Assembly (NCBI RefSeq): GCF_006494775.1
Contig: NZ_CP041146.1
Location: forward strand, 1,798,001-1,862,000
DNA length: 64,000 nucleotides
Direction: 5' to 3'
Source: Nocardioides humi
GTDB taxonomy: Bacteria > Actinomycetota > Actinomycetes > Propionibacteriales > Nocardioidaceae
Positions 20,675 through 29,458 of the stretch are shown here, in pieces. Position 1 is the first letter of the stretch. Each line of letters starts with the position of its first letter. The translations under genes and the position numbers were made by a program. Below the pieces are notes generated by a model. It was given only the letters and a program-made list of their open reading frames with translations, had not been told where the DNA came from and did not search any database.

Positions 20675-21867
20675 CGAGGACCTTCACAAGGATTGGACTG
20701 ACCATTAACTGGAGAACTCTCCAACCGGTGCAGCTGCTCGGCGAGCTCCCGGATCTCGGCGGCGAGCAGCTCCGGGACCTCCGCCGCCGGGAAGTGGCCG
20801 CCTCGCTCCAGCTCCCGCCAGTGGCACAGCCGGCGGTACTGGCGCTCGACCGCGGTCCGCGGGGGCCGGATGATCTCGGCCGGGAAGATCGAGCACCCGG
20901 TCGGGACGTCGACCGGCGCCTGCTGCGCGCGCCAGTCCACCTCCCGGTAGAGCCGGGCGGCGGACGCACCGGTCGCGCTCAGCCAGTAGACGGAGACGGC
21001 GTCCAGCACGTCGTCGTCACTGAGCAGGCTGCCACCGTCCGGCGCCGTGTCGGACCAGGCCCACATCTTCTCCGCGATCCACGCGCACAGGCCCACCGGC
21101 GAGTCGACCAGGGCGTAGCCGATCGTCTGCGGACGGGTGCGCTGGAGCTGCGCATAGGCAGAGCCGTCCCTTCGGTACGCCGCCTCCCGGATCAGGCCGC
21201 GCTGCTCACGCGGCGACGCGGTGGCCCGGTCGTCGTCCGTCGCGGCCGACATCGGCAGCGTGAGGTGGAGGCCGCGGACCCGCTCCGGGTGCCGTCGGGC
21301 GAGGGTGGTGCTGACGACGGCGCCCCAGTCACCACCGTGGGCCACGAACCGTGGGTATCCGAGGCGGTCCATCAGCGCTGCCCAGGCGTCGGCCGTCCGC
21401 TCGATGCCCCAGCCGGGCTCCGACGGCCGGTCGCTCCAGCCGTAGCCGGGCAGCGAGGGCGCCACGACGTGGAAGGCGAGGCCCTGCGCCGGCTCGGCCA
21501 GCAGCGGGAGCAGGCGCAGGAACTCGTAGCAGGTGCTCGGCCAGCCGTGGGTCAGCAGGAGGGGGATGGCGTCGGAACGGCGCGAGCGGACATGCATCGC
21601 ATGCACGCCCAGCCCGTCGATGTCCACCTTGAGCTGCGGGACCGACGCGATGCGACCGGCGAAGGCGGCCCAGTCGTAGCCGTCGCGCCAGTGGCCGACG
21701 AGGCGCTGCACGTCCGCGAGCGCCGGCCCCTGGGCAGCGCCCGGCTCGGTCGCCTCCTCGGGCCAGCGCGTGAGCGCGAGCCGTGCCCGCAGGTCCGCGA
21801 CCTGCTCGTCGCGGACCTCCGGCACGAACGCCCGGACGGCGCCGCTCGGCGGGAGGGCCGCCGCCAC
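20671..21867 (-). CDS. Epoxide hydrolase family protein (alpha/beta hydrolase)
   Basis: About 398 residues: an N-terminal epoxide-hydrolase cap segment (FVPEVRDEQVADLRARLALT) is followed by the alpha/beta core. The HGWP oxyanion motif, the nucleophilic Asp in HGGDWGAVVS and the catalytic His in RGGHFPA are present. A candidate second acid lies in the VPTGCSIFPAE region. It should open an epoxide to a diol, although some family members act on other substrates. The GTG at 21867 starts three bases before the ligase stop ends; no better start is visible. It follows the CoA ligase directly and overlaps the LLM gene. Confidence 0.85.
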   Translation of the reverse strand: MAAALPPSGAVRAFVPEVRDEQVADLRARLALTRWPEEATEPGAAQGPALADVQRLVGHWRDGYDWAAFAGRIASVPQLKVDIDGLGVHAMHVRSRRSDAIPLLLTHGWPSTCYEFLRLLPLLAEPAQGLAFHVVAPSLPGYGWSDRPSEPGWGIERTADAWAALMDRLGYPRFVAHGGDWGAVVSTTLARRHPERVRGLHLTLPMSAATDDDRATASPREQRGLIREAAYRRDGSAYAQLQRTRPQTIGYALVDSPVGLCAWIAEKMWAWSDTAPDGGSLLSDDDVLDAVSVYWLSATGASAARLYREVDWRAQQAPVDVPTGCSIFPAEIIRPPRTAVERQYRRLCHWRELERGGHFPAAEVPELLAAEIRELAEQLHRLESSPVNGQSNPCEGPR

Positions 21868-21869
21868 AC

Positions 21870-23529
21870 TCAGGATGCGCTCGGGGACTCGAGCTTCGCG
21901 GCGATGTCCGCGCGCAGCAGGTGCTTCTGGATCTTCCCGGTCGCCGTCATGGGCAGCGCACCGGTGATCTCGAGGCGCTCGGGAGCTTCTGCGTCGCGAC
22001 GTCGTGCTCGCGGAGGTAGGCCGTGACGTCGTCGAGGCTGACCGCGCTGCCCGCATCCGCGGGCACGACGTACGCACAGACCTTCTCGCCGAGACGCTCG
22101 TCCGGCATGCCCACCACGGCGACATTGGCGATCGCCGGGTGCTGGAGCAGGTGCTCCTCCAGCTCACGGGCGCTGATGTTCATGCCGCCGCGGATGACGA
22201 TGTCCTTGAGCCGTCCGGTCACCCGCACGAAGCCGTCGGCGTCCATCCGGCCGAGGTCGCCGGAGCGGGAGAAGCCGTCGGGCGTGAAGAGCGCCGCGGT
22301 CTCCTCGTCGTTGTGGAAGTACTCGATCATGTGACTCGGACCGTGGTAGGCGATGTCCCCTCCTCGCCTCGCGGCAGCTCCCGGCCCTCGGAGTCGACCA
22401 CGCGGACCTCCGCACCCGCGAGGGCCGATCCGTCGGAGGAGGCGGAGCGGGTCGGCGCGTCGCGCACCGTGCACATCGTCGTGAGGAAGTTCTCCGAGCG
22501 GCCGTACAGCGAGAGCGTCTGGCAGCCGGCGAACATCTCGCGCGACTGCTCGACGACCGAGCCCGGGATCGGCGAGCCGGCGCACACCCACAGGCGCAGG
22601 CTCGAGGCGTCGTGCTTGCCCGGCTCGTAGGCGCCCATGAGCATCTGCAGGAACGGGGTCGCCGTGACGGCGGCGGTGCACCGGTGCTCCTCGATGATGC
22701 GCAGCCCCTCAGCCGGGTCCCAGGCCTCCATGAGGTAGGACTTCGCGCCGGCCAGCAGGGGCAGCACGACGCTGGTCACCAGACCCGTGCTGTGCGTGAT
22801 CGGCGACGGGCCGAACTGCACGTCCGCGGCGGTGTAGTCCAGGCTCTGCGCGATCGCCGCGGCGCTCGAGCGCAGGGTGTTGAAGGTGTGGAAGCAGCCC
22901 TTGGGCCGCGACGTGGTCCCCGACGTGTAGACGATCAGGAAGCCGTCGTCCGGCGACGAGTCGGCACCCACCTCGGCCTCCAGCTCGGCCGGCTCGCCCG
23001 TCGCGAAGAGGGCGTCCAGCGAGTCGGCGCCCGAGGCGCCCGCACGCGCCACGAACACCTTGCGCAGGTCGGGAGTCCGCGGGCGCAGCTCGGCGAACAT
23101 CGCGGCGTGGTCGAAGCCGCGGAACTCCCCGCAGGTCACCGCGAACGCCGCTCCGGAGTGCTGCACGACGTACCCGACCTCGTCACCGCGGTAGATCGGC
23201 ATGATCGGCACGACGATCGCGCCGATCCGCGAGGCCGCGGCGGCGACGAGCGGGAACTCGACCCAGTTCGGCAGCTGCACCGCGATCCGCTCACCGCGGC
23301 GCAGGCCCGCGCGGTGGAGCCCGGCGGCGAGCCGGAGCACGCGGTCGGCGAACTCGGCGTACGTGAGCGACGTGGAGGAGTCCACGAGGAACGGGGCGTC
23401 CGGCGTCGCGGCCGCCTGGTCGGTGGCCAGGCGGTAGAAGCTGGACTCCTGCCAGAAGCCCTGCGCGTAGTACGAGGCGATCTCCTCATCCGAGTATCGG
23501 TCCCGAACCGTCTTCAACTGCTCCGCCAT
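21870..23529 (-). CDS. AMP-binding acyl-CoA ligase (two frameshifts)
   Basis: First gene of a minus-strand catabolic operon. It adenylates a carboxylic acid and transfers it to CoA. The P-loop IVYTSGTTSRPKG, the YGRSENF/GEEG region, the hinge GRLKDIVIRGGMNISARELE and the C-terminal catalytic Lys in TATGKIQKH are all recognisable. They lie in three frames, breaking at the CCCC run 22357-22360 and at GGG 21981-21983. The total of 1660 bases is two bases short of whole codons, as expected for two single-base losses. The ATG at 23529 is followed by MAEQLKTVRDRYSDEEIA. A GntR-type operator overlaps the promoter about 50 bases upstream. Confidence 0.88.
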
Positions 23530-23573
23530 GTCGACTCCTTGTCCCCGGGTGAGATGTGCGTCACGTCGCATGT

Positions 23574-23588
23574 TATAATGGTCAGTCC
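23574..23588. promoter_or_regulatory. Promoter with FadR-type operator half in the divergent region
   Basis: TATAAT (23574-23579, plus strand) runs into TGGTCAGTCC (23579-23588), which matches nine of the first ten positions of the repeat TGGTCAGACCA. The minus strand offers an ATTATAACATG -10-like sequence for the CoA ligase. The rest of the 249-base region (23530-23778) holds nothing else I can name. Confidence 0.45.
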
Positions 23589-23778
23589 TTTTTATCAAGC
23601 CCCTCGTGCCCCCACGGCACGCATCGGGCAAGCCGCGACTAGGTCGCGTGCCGGGCCGCCCGCGCGGCGGGAGCGGCAGGTGGCCGCGCTGCGCCGCCGT
23701 TGGGCCCGGTGGGGAGATCTCCAGCGCCGACCGCCCTCCCCGTTGCGAGCCGACGGATCGGACCGGGACAGTGAGGGC

Positions 23779-24792
23779 GTGACGACACGAGGCATCACCG
23801 TCCTTGCCGGCGGACTCACGGAGACCGTCGAGATCACCCGGGCTGCCGACCGCGCCGGGTTCGACGGCGCGTGGTCCGGCGAGTTCCTCAACCGTTCCGC
23901 GGTCGTGTCCGTGGCGGCCATGGCCGCGGCCACGGAGCGGATCGGGGTGGGCACGGCGATCGCCTACGCCGTCGGCCGCTCGCCGCTGGTGCTCGCCAAC
24001 GACGCCCGGTTCCTGGACGAGCTGAGCGGCGGGCGGCTCACCCTGGGCCTCGGCACGGGCACCCGGGGCATGATGATCGGCTGGCACGGGGTCACCGATC
24101 CCGACGGCCCGGCGAGCCGGATGGAGGAGCTCCTCCCGCTGTTGCGCCGGCTCTGGCGCCTGCACGAGGGGCCGGTCCGGCACGAGGGCCGCTTCTACAC
24201 CTGCGACATCACCCCGACGGCGGATATCCAGCCGCCGGTGCGACCCGAGATCCCGATCTACACCGCCGGCGTCAACGCGCGCATGATCGAGGTGGCAGGA
24301 CGGGTCTCCGACGGCCTGATCTGCCACCCGACGCTGACCGACCGCTACCTCGAGGAGACCGCACGGCCCGCGATCGAGCGCGGCGCGGCGAAGACCGGGC
24401 GCGGCGCCGCCGACGTCCGGCTCAAGGGAGTGATCATCACCTCGATCCACGACGACCCCGACGTCGCGCGACGCGAGGCCGCCGCGCAGATCGCGTTCTA
24501 CGTCGCGCCGAAGGCCTACGGACCGGTGATGGAGGCGTCCGGGTTCGGCGACGAGGCCGCGGCGATCCAGGCCGCCTTCCGGGCCAAGGACCATGACGCC
24601 ATGGTCGCGGCGGTGTCGGACCGCATGCTCGACGAGATGGCCGCGGCGGGCACTCTCGACGAGGTACGGGACCGGGTGGCACTGCTCGAGAAGCGCTACG
24701 ACCACGCAGCCCTCTACTCGCCGAGCTTCACCATGGCGGCGGAGCGGGTCACCGAGAACACCTTCGCGATCATCGAGGCCTTCCGCCGGTGA
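23779..24792 (+). CDS. LLM class F420-dependent oxidoreductase
   Basis: A 337-residue luciferase-like family protein (ITVLAGGLTETVEITRAADR, GGRLTLGLGTGTRGMM, IPIYTAGVNARMIEVAGRVS), of the type annotated in mycobacteria as F420-dependent. The GTG at 23779 begins the conserved part. It overlaps the downstream SDR gene (GTGA) and is divergent from the CoA ligase, with which it may share the operator at 23574-23588. The substrate is unknown; a role in oxidising or hydroxylating a CoA-pathway intermediate is inferred only from context. Confidence 0.82.
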   Translation: MTTRGITVLAGGLTETVEITRAADRAGFDGAWSGEFLNRSAVVSVAAMAAATERIGVGTAIAYAVGRSPLVLANDARFLDELSGGRLTLGLGTGTRGMMIGWHGVTDPDGPASRMEELLPLLRRLWRLHEGPVRHEGRFYTCDITPTADIQPPVRPEIPIYTAGVNARMIEVAGRVSDGLICHPTLTDRYLEETARPAIERGAAKTGRGAADVRLKGVIITSIHDDPDVARREAAAQIAFYVAPKAYGPVMEASGFGDEAAAIQAAFRAKDHDAMVAAVSDRMLDEMAAAGTLDEVRDRVALLEKRYDHAALYSPSFTMAAERVTENTFAIIEAFRR

Positions 24793-25562
24793 GCGTCGAC
24801 GACCTGGCGGGCACCGCCCTCGCGGGCACCGTCGCGCTCGTCACCGGCGCGACCAGCGGGATCGGACGGGCGGTCGCCGAGTCGCTGGTCGGGCAGGGCG
24901 CATCCGTCGTCGTCGTAGGACGACGGGCCGGGCGGCTCGACGACCTCGTCGGGCGCCTGGGCCCGGAGCGCTGCGTGGCGATGCCGGCCGACCTCGCCTC
25001 CCGCGCCGCGGCGACCACCGCGGTCGCGACCGCGATCGAGCGGTTCGGCCGGCTGGACACCGTGGTGAACAGCGCCGGCGTGATGCTCAACGGCCCGACG
25101 CTCGACGCCCACCTCGACGAGTGGGATGCCATGGTCGACCTCAACGTCAAGGGCGTCATGTACGTCGCCAAGGCGGCGCTCCCGCACCTCGTGGAGGCGG
25201 CCGCGACCGGCCCGCGGCGGGTGGCGGACCTGGTCAACATCTCCTCGATCGCCGGGCGGTTCGCGAACCGCAACGTCGCGGTCTACAACGCGACCAAGTT
25301 CGGCGTGAGCGCGATGTCGGAGTCGTGGCGCCAGGAGTTCTCGCCCCGCAGCGTGCGGGTGTCGGTCGTCGAGCCCGGCGTGGTCGAGACCGAGCTGTTC
25401 GGCCACCAGCAGGCGCCGGTCCAGGAGCACTACGAGCGCCTGTTCGCGGGCGTCGAGCGACTGCGCGCCGAGGACGTGGCCGACGTGGTGGCCACCATCG
25501 TGACCGCTCCCCGACGCGTCGCGCTCGCCGAGGTCGTCGTACGACCCACGGACCAGGTCTGA
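24789..25562 (+). CDS. SDR family NAD(P)-dependent oxidoreductase
   Basis: A 257-residue classical SDR: TGATSGIG cofactor loop, NSAG in place of NNAG, Ser of ISSIAGRFANR and YNATKFG with the catalytic Tyr and Lys. It is similar in layout to clavaldehyde dehydrogenase/YdfG-type enzymes (EPGVVETELFGHQQ). The GTG start overlaps the stop of the LLM gene, so the two are translationally coupled and probably act in sequence. It is convergent with the MaoC gene; the 114-base gap after it shows no strong hairpin. Confidence 0.87.
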   Translation: MSVDDLAGTALAGTVALVTGATSGIGRAVAESLVGQGASVVVVGRRAGRLDDLVGRLGPERCVAMPADLASRAAATTAVATAIERFGRLDTVVNSAGVMLNGPTLDAHLDEWDAMVDLNVKGVMYVAKAALPHLVEAAATGPRRVADLVNISSIAGRFANRNVAVYNATKFGVSAMSESWRQEFSPRSVRVSVVEPGVVETELFGHQQAPVQEHYERLFAGVERLRAEDVADVVATIVTAPRRVALAEVVVRPTDQV

Positions 25563-25676
25563 CGGGACCGAAAAGGCACAAGGCCTCGCGCCCCACGGCG
25601 GCGGCCATGACCACGGTCCGCCTGGTGACGCGCGAGCGCCTCCTCACCCGGTGCACAGCCGACCCACGGCCGCGCT

Positions 25677-26138
25677 TCAGGACGCGGCGTAGGTGAGGTA
25701 GATCGACTCGCCCACCATCGCCGGTCGCTCCTGGTCCTTGATCTCGACCCGGAGCGCGACGCGGTACTGGACGCCGCCGTCGTCGCGGCGCACGCCCTCC
25801 GGGATCGAGGCGCTGAGCCGGATCTCCGCGTCGACCGGCACCGGCGAGGTGAATCTGACCTTCTCGAGGCCGTAGTTGGTGCCGCGGCCGTGGTCGGTGA
25901 TCACCATCAGCCGCTTGAGCATCGACGGGACGAGAGACAGCGTCAGGTAGCCGTGGGCGATCGTGCGGCCGAAGGGCCCGTCGGCCGCGCGGTCGGGGTC
26001 GACATGGATCCACTGGTGGTCGTCCGTCGCGACGGCGAAGGTGTCGATCCGGCCCTGCTCGATGCGCTGCCATGGCGACGAGCCGAGGTCGAGATCCCTC
26101 GCCTCGGCCAGCTCGGCGACGGTGATCTCCAGGGTCAT
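25677..26138 (-). CDS. MaoC family dehydratase (hot-dog (R)-hydratase)
   Basis: A 153-residue single hot-dog protein. DDHQWIHVDPDRA then GPFGRTIAHGYLTLSL is the hydratase-2 motif with the catalytic Asp/His pair; it hydrates trans-2-enoyl-CoA to the (R)-3-hydroxy form. It resembles the NodN/Rv0130-type group. It is divergent from the thioesterase gene at 26286, and the 147-base gap carries a strong inverted repeat that could regulate both. Confidence 0.88.
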   Translation of the reverse strand: MTLEITVAELAEARDLDLGSSPWQRIEQGRIDTFAVATDDHQWIHVDPDRAADGPFGRTIAHGYLTLSLVPSMLKRLMVITDHGRGTNYGLEKVRFTSPVPVDAEIRLSASIPEGVRRDDGGVQYRVALRVEIKDQERPAMVGESIYLTYAAS

Positions 26139-26152
26139 CGACTCTCCTCGTC

Positions 26153-26169
26153 AGTGGTGGGGCCCACCA
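26153..26169. promoter_or_regulatory. Perfect inverted repeat in the MaoC-thioesterase divergent promoter
   Basis: GTGGTGGG and CCCACCAC flank a single central G, and the following bases repeat the theme (ACCACGGTGGT). It lies 15 bases upstream of the MaoC start, a good place for a repressor site. No regulator family can be assigned. Confidence 0.45.
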
Positions 26170-26273
26170 CGGTGGTCGAGCTGGGACTGCCGGGTCAACG
26201 CGTGCGGCGGCCGGGACTGTCGCGGCCCACAGTGACCCGTGCCGTCTCACTCCCGCCGCACCCGGCGAGGTCC

Positions 26274-26279
26274 TAGATT
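26274..26279 (+). promoter_or_regulatory. Leaderless -10 box of the thioesterase gene
   Basis: TAGATT ends six bases before the ATG at 26286, and no Shine-Dalgarno sequence is present. Transcription would start at the A of the start codon. Confidence 0.5.
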
Positions 26280-26285
26280 GCCGGC

Positions 26286-26795
26286 ATGAGCCGCCCCGCC
26301 CTGCCGACGTACGAGCAGGTCCTCGACCTTCCGGTGCTCCTCGAGAGCGAGGTCACGCCGGACTTCATCGACGTGAACGGCCACATGAACGTCCGGCACT
26401 ATCTCGACGCGGGCGCGCACGGCGCCGACGTGCTGTGCCGCCGGATCGGGATCGACGACGCCTACCGGGCCCAGCGCCGCCTCGGCATCTTCACCGCCGA
26501 GCACCACATCCGCTACTTCTCCGAGATGCACGAGGGCGAGAAGCTCTCGGTGCACACGGCCGTCGTCGATCGGTCGGCGCGGGCCGGGCATCTGCTGTCG
26601 TTCATCCTCGACCGCGACGGCGAGCGGCTGGCGTGCACCGTCGAGATCGTCATCGTCGGCGTCGACATGGACACGCGTCGGCCGGCGGAGTTCCCCGCCG
26701 ACGTGGCCGCCGCCCTGGACGAGCGGGTCGAGGCAGCGCGACGGCTCCCCTGGCCACTGCCACTGTCCGGCGCGATGGGCATCCGCCGGGACTGA
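26286..26795 (+). CDS. Acyl-CoA thioesterase, 4-hydroxybenzoyl-CoA thioesterase-like
   Basis: A 169-residue hot-dog protein. The motif DFIDVNGHMNVRHYLDAG, with its catalytic Asp in the usual (D)xNxHMN setting, and HHIRYFSEMHEGEKLSV are typical of the YbgC/FcbC thioesterase family, which frees CoA from acyl or aroyl thioesters. It stands alone between divergent MaoC and convergent FadD genes. It may prevent CoA from being trapped by dead-end intermediates. Confidence 0.85.
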   Translation: MSRPALPTYEQVLDLPVLLESEVTPDFIDVNGHMNVRHYLDAGAHGADVLCRRIGIDDAYRAQRRLGIFTAEHHIRYFSEMHEGEKLSVHTAVVDRSARAGHLLSFILDRDGERLACTVEIVIVGVDMDTRRPAEFPADVAAALDERVEAARRLPWPLPLSGAMGIRRD

Positions 26796-26820
26796 GAACG
26801 TGTTCTGAGCCGGCTCGACC

Positions 26821-28488
26821 TCAGCCGCGGAGCCTCTCCCGGAGCTCGTGCTTGCGGACCTTGCCGCCGACGGTCTCGGGCAGGCCGTCGGCCACGACGA
26901 CCCGCTTCGGCGTCTCGTAGCCGGCGAGGCGCTCCCGCGCCCAGGCGATCAGGTCGTCCTCGACGACCTCCGCACCCGCCGCGGGTACGACGACCGCCGT
27001 GACCAGCTCGCCCCAGGTCTCGTCCGGCAGGCCGACCACGGCGACCCGCTCCACGGCCGGATGGGCGGCCAGCACGGCCTCGACGCGGACGCTGGAGACG
27101 TTCTCCCCGCCGGTCTTCACGACGTCCTTGAGCCGGTCGAGCATGATCTGCGAGCGGTCCGGCCCGCCGACGTAGGCGCAGCTGTCGCCGGAGTGGAACC
27201 AGCCGTCGCGGAACGCCTCGGCGGTCGCCTCCGCGTTCCGGTAGTAGCCCTGCGTGATCACCGGGCTGCGGTAGACCGCCTCGCCCGCCTCCCCCGCCGT
27301 CCCGGCGAGGCTGCGCCCGTCCGGGGCGTGGATGTCGGCGGCGAGGAGCGGGACGGGCAGGCCCACGTGGTTGGTGCCGCGGTAGGACTCCTCCGCCCGC
27401 TCGGGGTGCGCGTCGGGCCAGAACCGGAAGCAGGTCTGGGACTCGGTCTGCCCGAACACCTCCACCGGCTGCACCGAGCCGCCCGTCACGGCACGCAGCC
27501 GCGGGAACAGGTCCGGCGTCAGGGCGCCCCACGAGAACAGGGCGACGGTCACCGAGGTGAGGTCGATGTCGTCGGGTCGTGCCTCCGCGACCTCGACCAG
27601 CTTGCGCACCCACAGCGGCGAGCCGGCCCACACCGTGGTGATCCGCTCGCGGGTGATCGCCTCGGCGAGCGCGACGTCGTCGGGACGACGCCCGATGACA
27701 CAGGTCCCGCCGCTCAGCGCGGCCGGCATCACCGTCGCGTTGTGGCCGCAGTGGTAGACGATCGGCAGGAAGGTCCCGACCACCAGGTCCGTCTCGTAGG
27801 GCAGGCCGCGGGTGAACGACATCGCGTACGTGTAGGCGCTCAGGTAGGAGTACGAGTGCGCGGTCATCGACGCCTTCGGCATCGAGGTGGTCCCCGAGGT
27901 GAACAGCAGTGCCCAGATGTCGTCGCCGTGCACCGCGACGTCGACCTCGTGCGTGGGCATGGCGGCGATCCAGTCCGGGAAGGCGACGGCCCCGTCCGCT
28001 GCCGTGCCGCCGATCTCGATGACCACGTCCGGCTCGAGCCCGGCCGCGGCGAAGACCTCGGCGCCACGTGGCAGGAGCGCAGCATCGGCGACCACGAAGG
28101 ACGCGCCGACGTGGTCGATGGCCCAGGCGAGGACGTCGGGGGCCAGCAGCGAGTTGACCGGTACGACGACCATGCCCGCCTTGGCGATGCCGAACATCGT
28201 GACGATCGCCTCGACCGAGTTGTCGCAGTAGAGGAGGATCCGGTCCCCCGGGCGGCGGCCCGCGGCCAGCAGGGCGTGCGCCACCTGGTTCGCGGCGCGG
28301 TCCGCCTGCAGGTAGGTCATCCGCTCGAACTGCGGCGTCGCGAAGGCTCCCTCCCACCCGACCAGGGCGACCTTGTCGGGCGTCGCCCAGGTGACGCGCT
28401 CCAGCACGTCGCCGACGGACATCCGGTTCCACCGCTGGTCGGCCCGCCGTCCGCGCAGCGTCTCGACGTCGAACTCGTGCTCGTCCAC
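26821..28488 (-). CDS. AMP-binding acyl-CoA synthetase
   Basis: A 555-residue, full-length FadD-type ligase. LLFTSGTTSMPKAS is the P-loop, EVFGQTESQT the adenine-side motif, GDSCAY/DRLKDVVKTGGENVSSVRVEAV the hinge, and GGKVRKHEL near the end carries the catalytic Lys. The start is GTG at 28488. It lacks obvious membrane segments. It stands alone, convergent with the thioesterase gene, and precedes by 90 bases another minus-strand thioesterase gene, which may be in the same transcript. Its acid substrate cannot be told from sequence. Confidence 0.9.
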   Translation of the reverse strand: MDEHEFDVETLRGRRADQRWNRMSVGDVLERVTWATPDKVALVGWEGAFATPQFERMTYLQADRAANQVAHALLAAGRRPGDRILLYCDNSVEAIVTMFGIAKAGMVVVPVNSLLAPDVLAWAIDHVGASFVVADAALLPRGAEVFAAAGLEPDVVIEIGGTAADGAVAFPDWIAAMPTHEVDVAVHGDDIWALLFTSGTTSMPKASMTAHSYSYLSAYTYAMSFTRGLPYETDLVVGTFLPIVYHCGHNATVMPAALSGGTCVIGRRPDDVALAEAITRERITTVWAGSPLWVRKLVEVAEARPDDIDLTSVTVALFSWGALTPDLFPRLRAVTGGSVQPVEVFGQTESQTCFRFWPDAHPERAEESYRGTNHVGLPVPLLAADIHAPDGRSLAGTAGEAGEAVYRSPVITQGYYRNAEATAEAFRDGWFHSGDSCAYVGGPDRSQIMLDRLKDVVKTGGENVSSVRVEAVLAAHPAVERVAVVGLPDETWGELVTAVVVPAAGAEVVEDDLIAWARERLAGYETPKRVVVADGLPETVGGKVRKHELRERLRG

Positions 28489-28578
28489 GCGACCGAGTCT
28501 CGTCGCGCCCGCCGGGGCCTCGAAGGGCAGCGGCGCCGACCCACTGTGGACTTCGACAGCGGCACTCCGGGAACGGAC

Positions 28579-29342
28579 CTACTCCTGGGCCGTGACGGTG
28601 GCGACCGTGCACACCTTGCCGGCGACGGTGCCGACGACCTCCGAGACCCAGAGGCTGCGTCCGGCGTGCCGCGCCTCGCACCGGAACACGACGGGCGCGC
28701 CCACGGGGACGCCGCGGGTGTGCACGATGTGCACGGACGACGTGGGCAGCTCGCATCCGAGGTCCACCCGGGTCCGGGTCGCCACCACCTCCGATGCCGC
28801 CAGCGACACACCTCCGTGCAGCACGCCGTTGGGATTGGCGAGGTCCGGCCTGGTCTCCATGACGTGGACATCACCCTCGGCGCGGAGGCCGAGGAGCTCC
28901 TCCATGCCGCGCGCGGAGCGGATGCCGGCCGGGACGACCGGCCCGTCGTACCCGTCCGGTGGCGTGGTGAAGCGACCCCGCTGCCGGCACAGCACGATCG
29001 GCCGTCCGGCTCCGTCGCGGAGCTCGCCCGCCGCGTACGAGCCCGCCTGCACCGGTGTGGCATGCGCCGCGACGGTGTCGCCGGCCCCGGGCAGGGCCCC
29101 GACGACGTCGAGCCAGATCTCCGTGCTGATCGACCACGCGCCCTGGGGCAGCGAGGCCATCAGCGCGTAGCCGAGGACCTCGTCGGCCAGCACGCCCACG
29201 GCACCCACCGCGGTGCGGCGGTCCGGCCCCGTCGCCCAGCGGCCGAGCGTCATCCCCCGCCGACGCCGTCGGAGCACTGGCGCAGCCTGCCGACGCCGAA
29301 GAGGTCCTCCGGTCCGCTGCCCATGAATCGAAGCTGCTGCAC
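28579..29342 (-). CDS. PaaI-type acyl-CoA thioesterase, double hot-dog (frameshifted)
   Basis: Two hot-dog halves are visible: GVLADEVLGYALMAS...WSISTEIWLDVVG and LANPNGVLHGGVSLAASE...TSSVHIVHTR. The second has the HGG motif of the PaaI/YiiD thioesterases. The N-terminal 30 residues (VQQLRFMGSGPEDLFGVG then RLRQCSDGVGG) are in another frame from the rest. They join if one base is restored in the C-run 29254-29258 (764 bases, one short). Without the repair, an ATG at 29253 gives a shorter protein. Its promoter region is shared with the divergent BadI-like gene and contains two operators. Confidence 0.8.
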
Positions 29343-29360
29343 GCGACTGCCTCCGGGGGT

Positions 29361-29378
29361 TGTGAACGATCGTTTACA
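29361..29378. promoter_or_regulatory. TetR-type palindromic operator
   Basis: TGTGAACGATCGTTTACA is an 18-base inverted repeat with one mismatched pair around the perfect core AACGATCGTT, the usual form of a TetR-family operator. It lies between the divergent thioesterase and BadI-like genes. A shorter palindrome TTGTTACAA follows at 29385-29393. No TetR gene is present in the window. Confidence 0.6.
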
Positions 29379-29394
29379 GCCCTATTGTTACAAA

Positions 29395-29405
29395 TGGTCA
29401 GGCCA
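29395..29405. promoter_or_regulatory. FadR/GntR-type operator
   Basis: TGGTCAGGCCA differs by one base from the perfect repeat TGGTCAGACCA found at 54120-54130. It lies 54 bases upstream of the BadI-like gene start, next to the TetR-type site. Confidence 0.5.
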
Positions 29406-29458
29406 AACGTCACCTGCATGCGACGTACGCCCCGCACTCCACGAGAAGGACACCGAGC

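Noticed and set aside
26795..26806. KstR operator (AGAACGTGTTCT)
   Set aside because: It fits the KstR pattern, but it overlaps the stop codon of one gene and faces the end of the next, where no promoter is expected. It may instead be related to the ends of the repeat element at 48933-49111.
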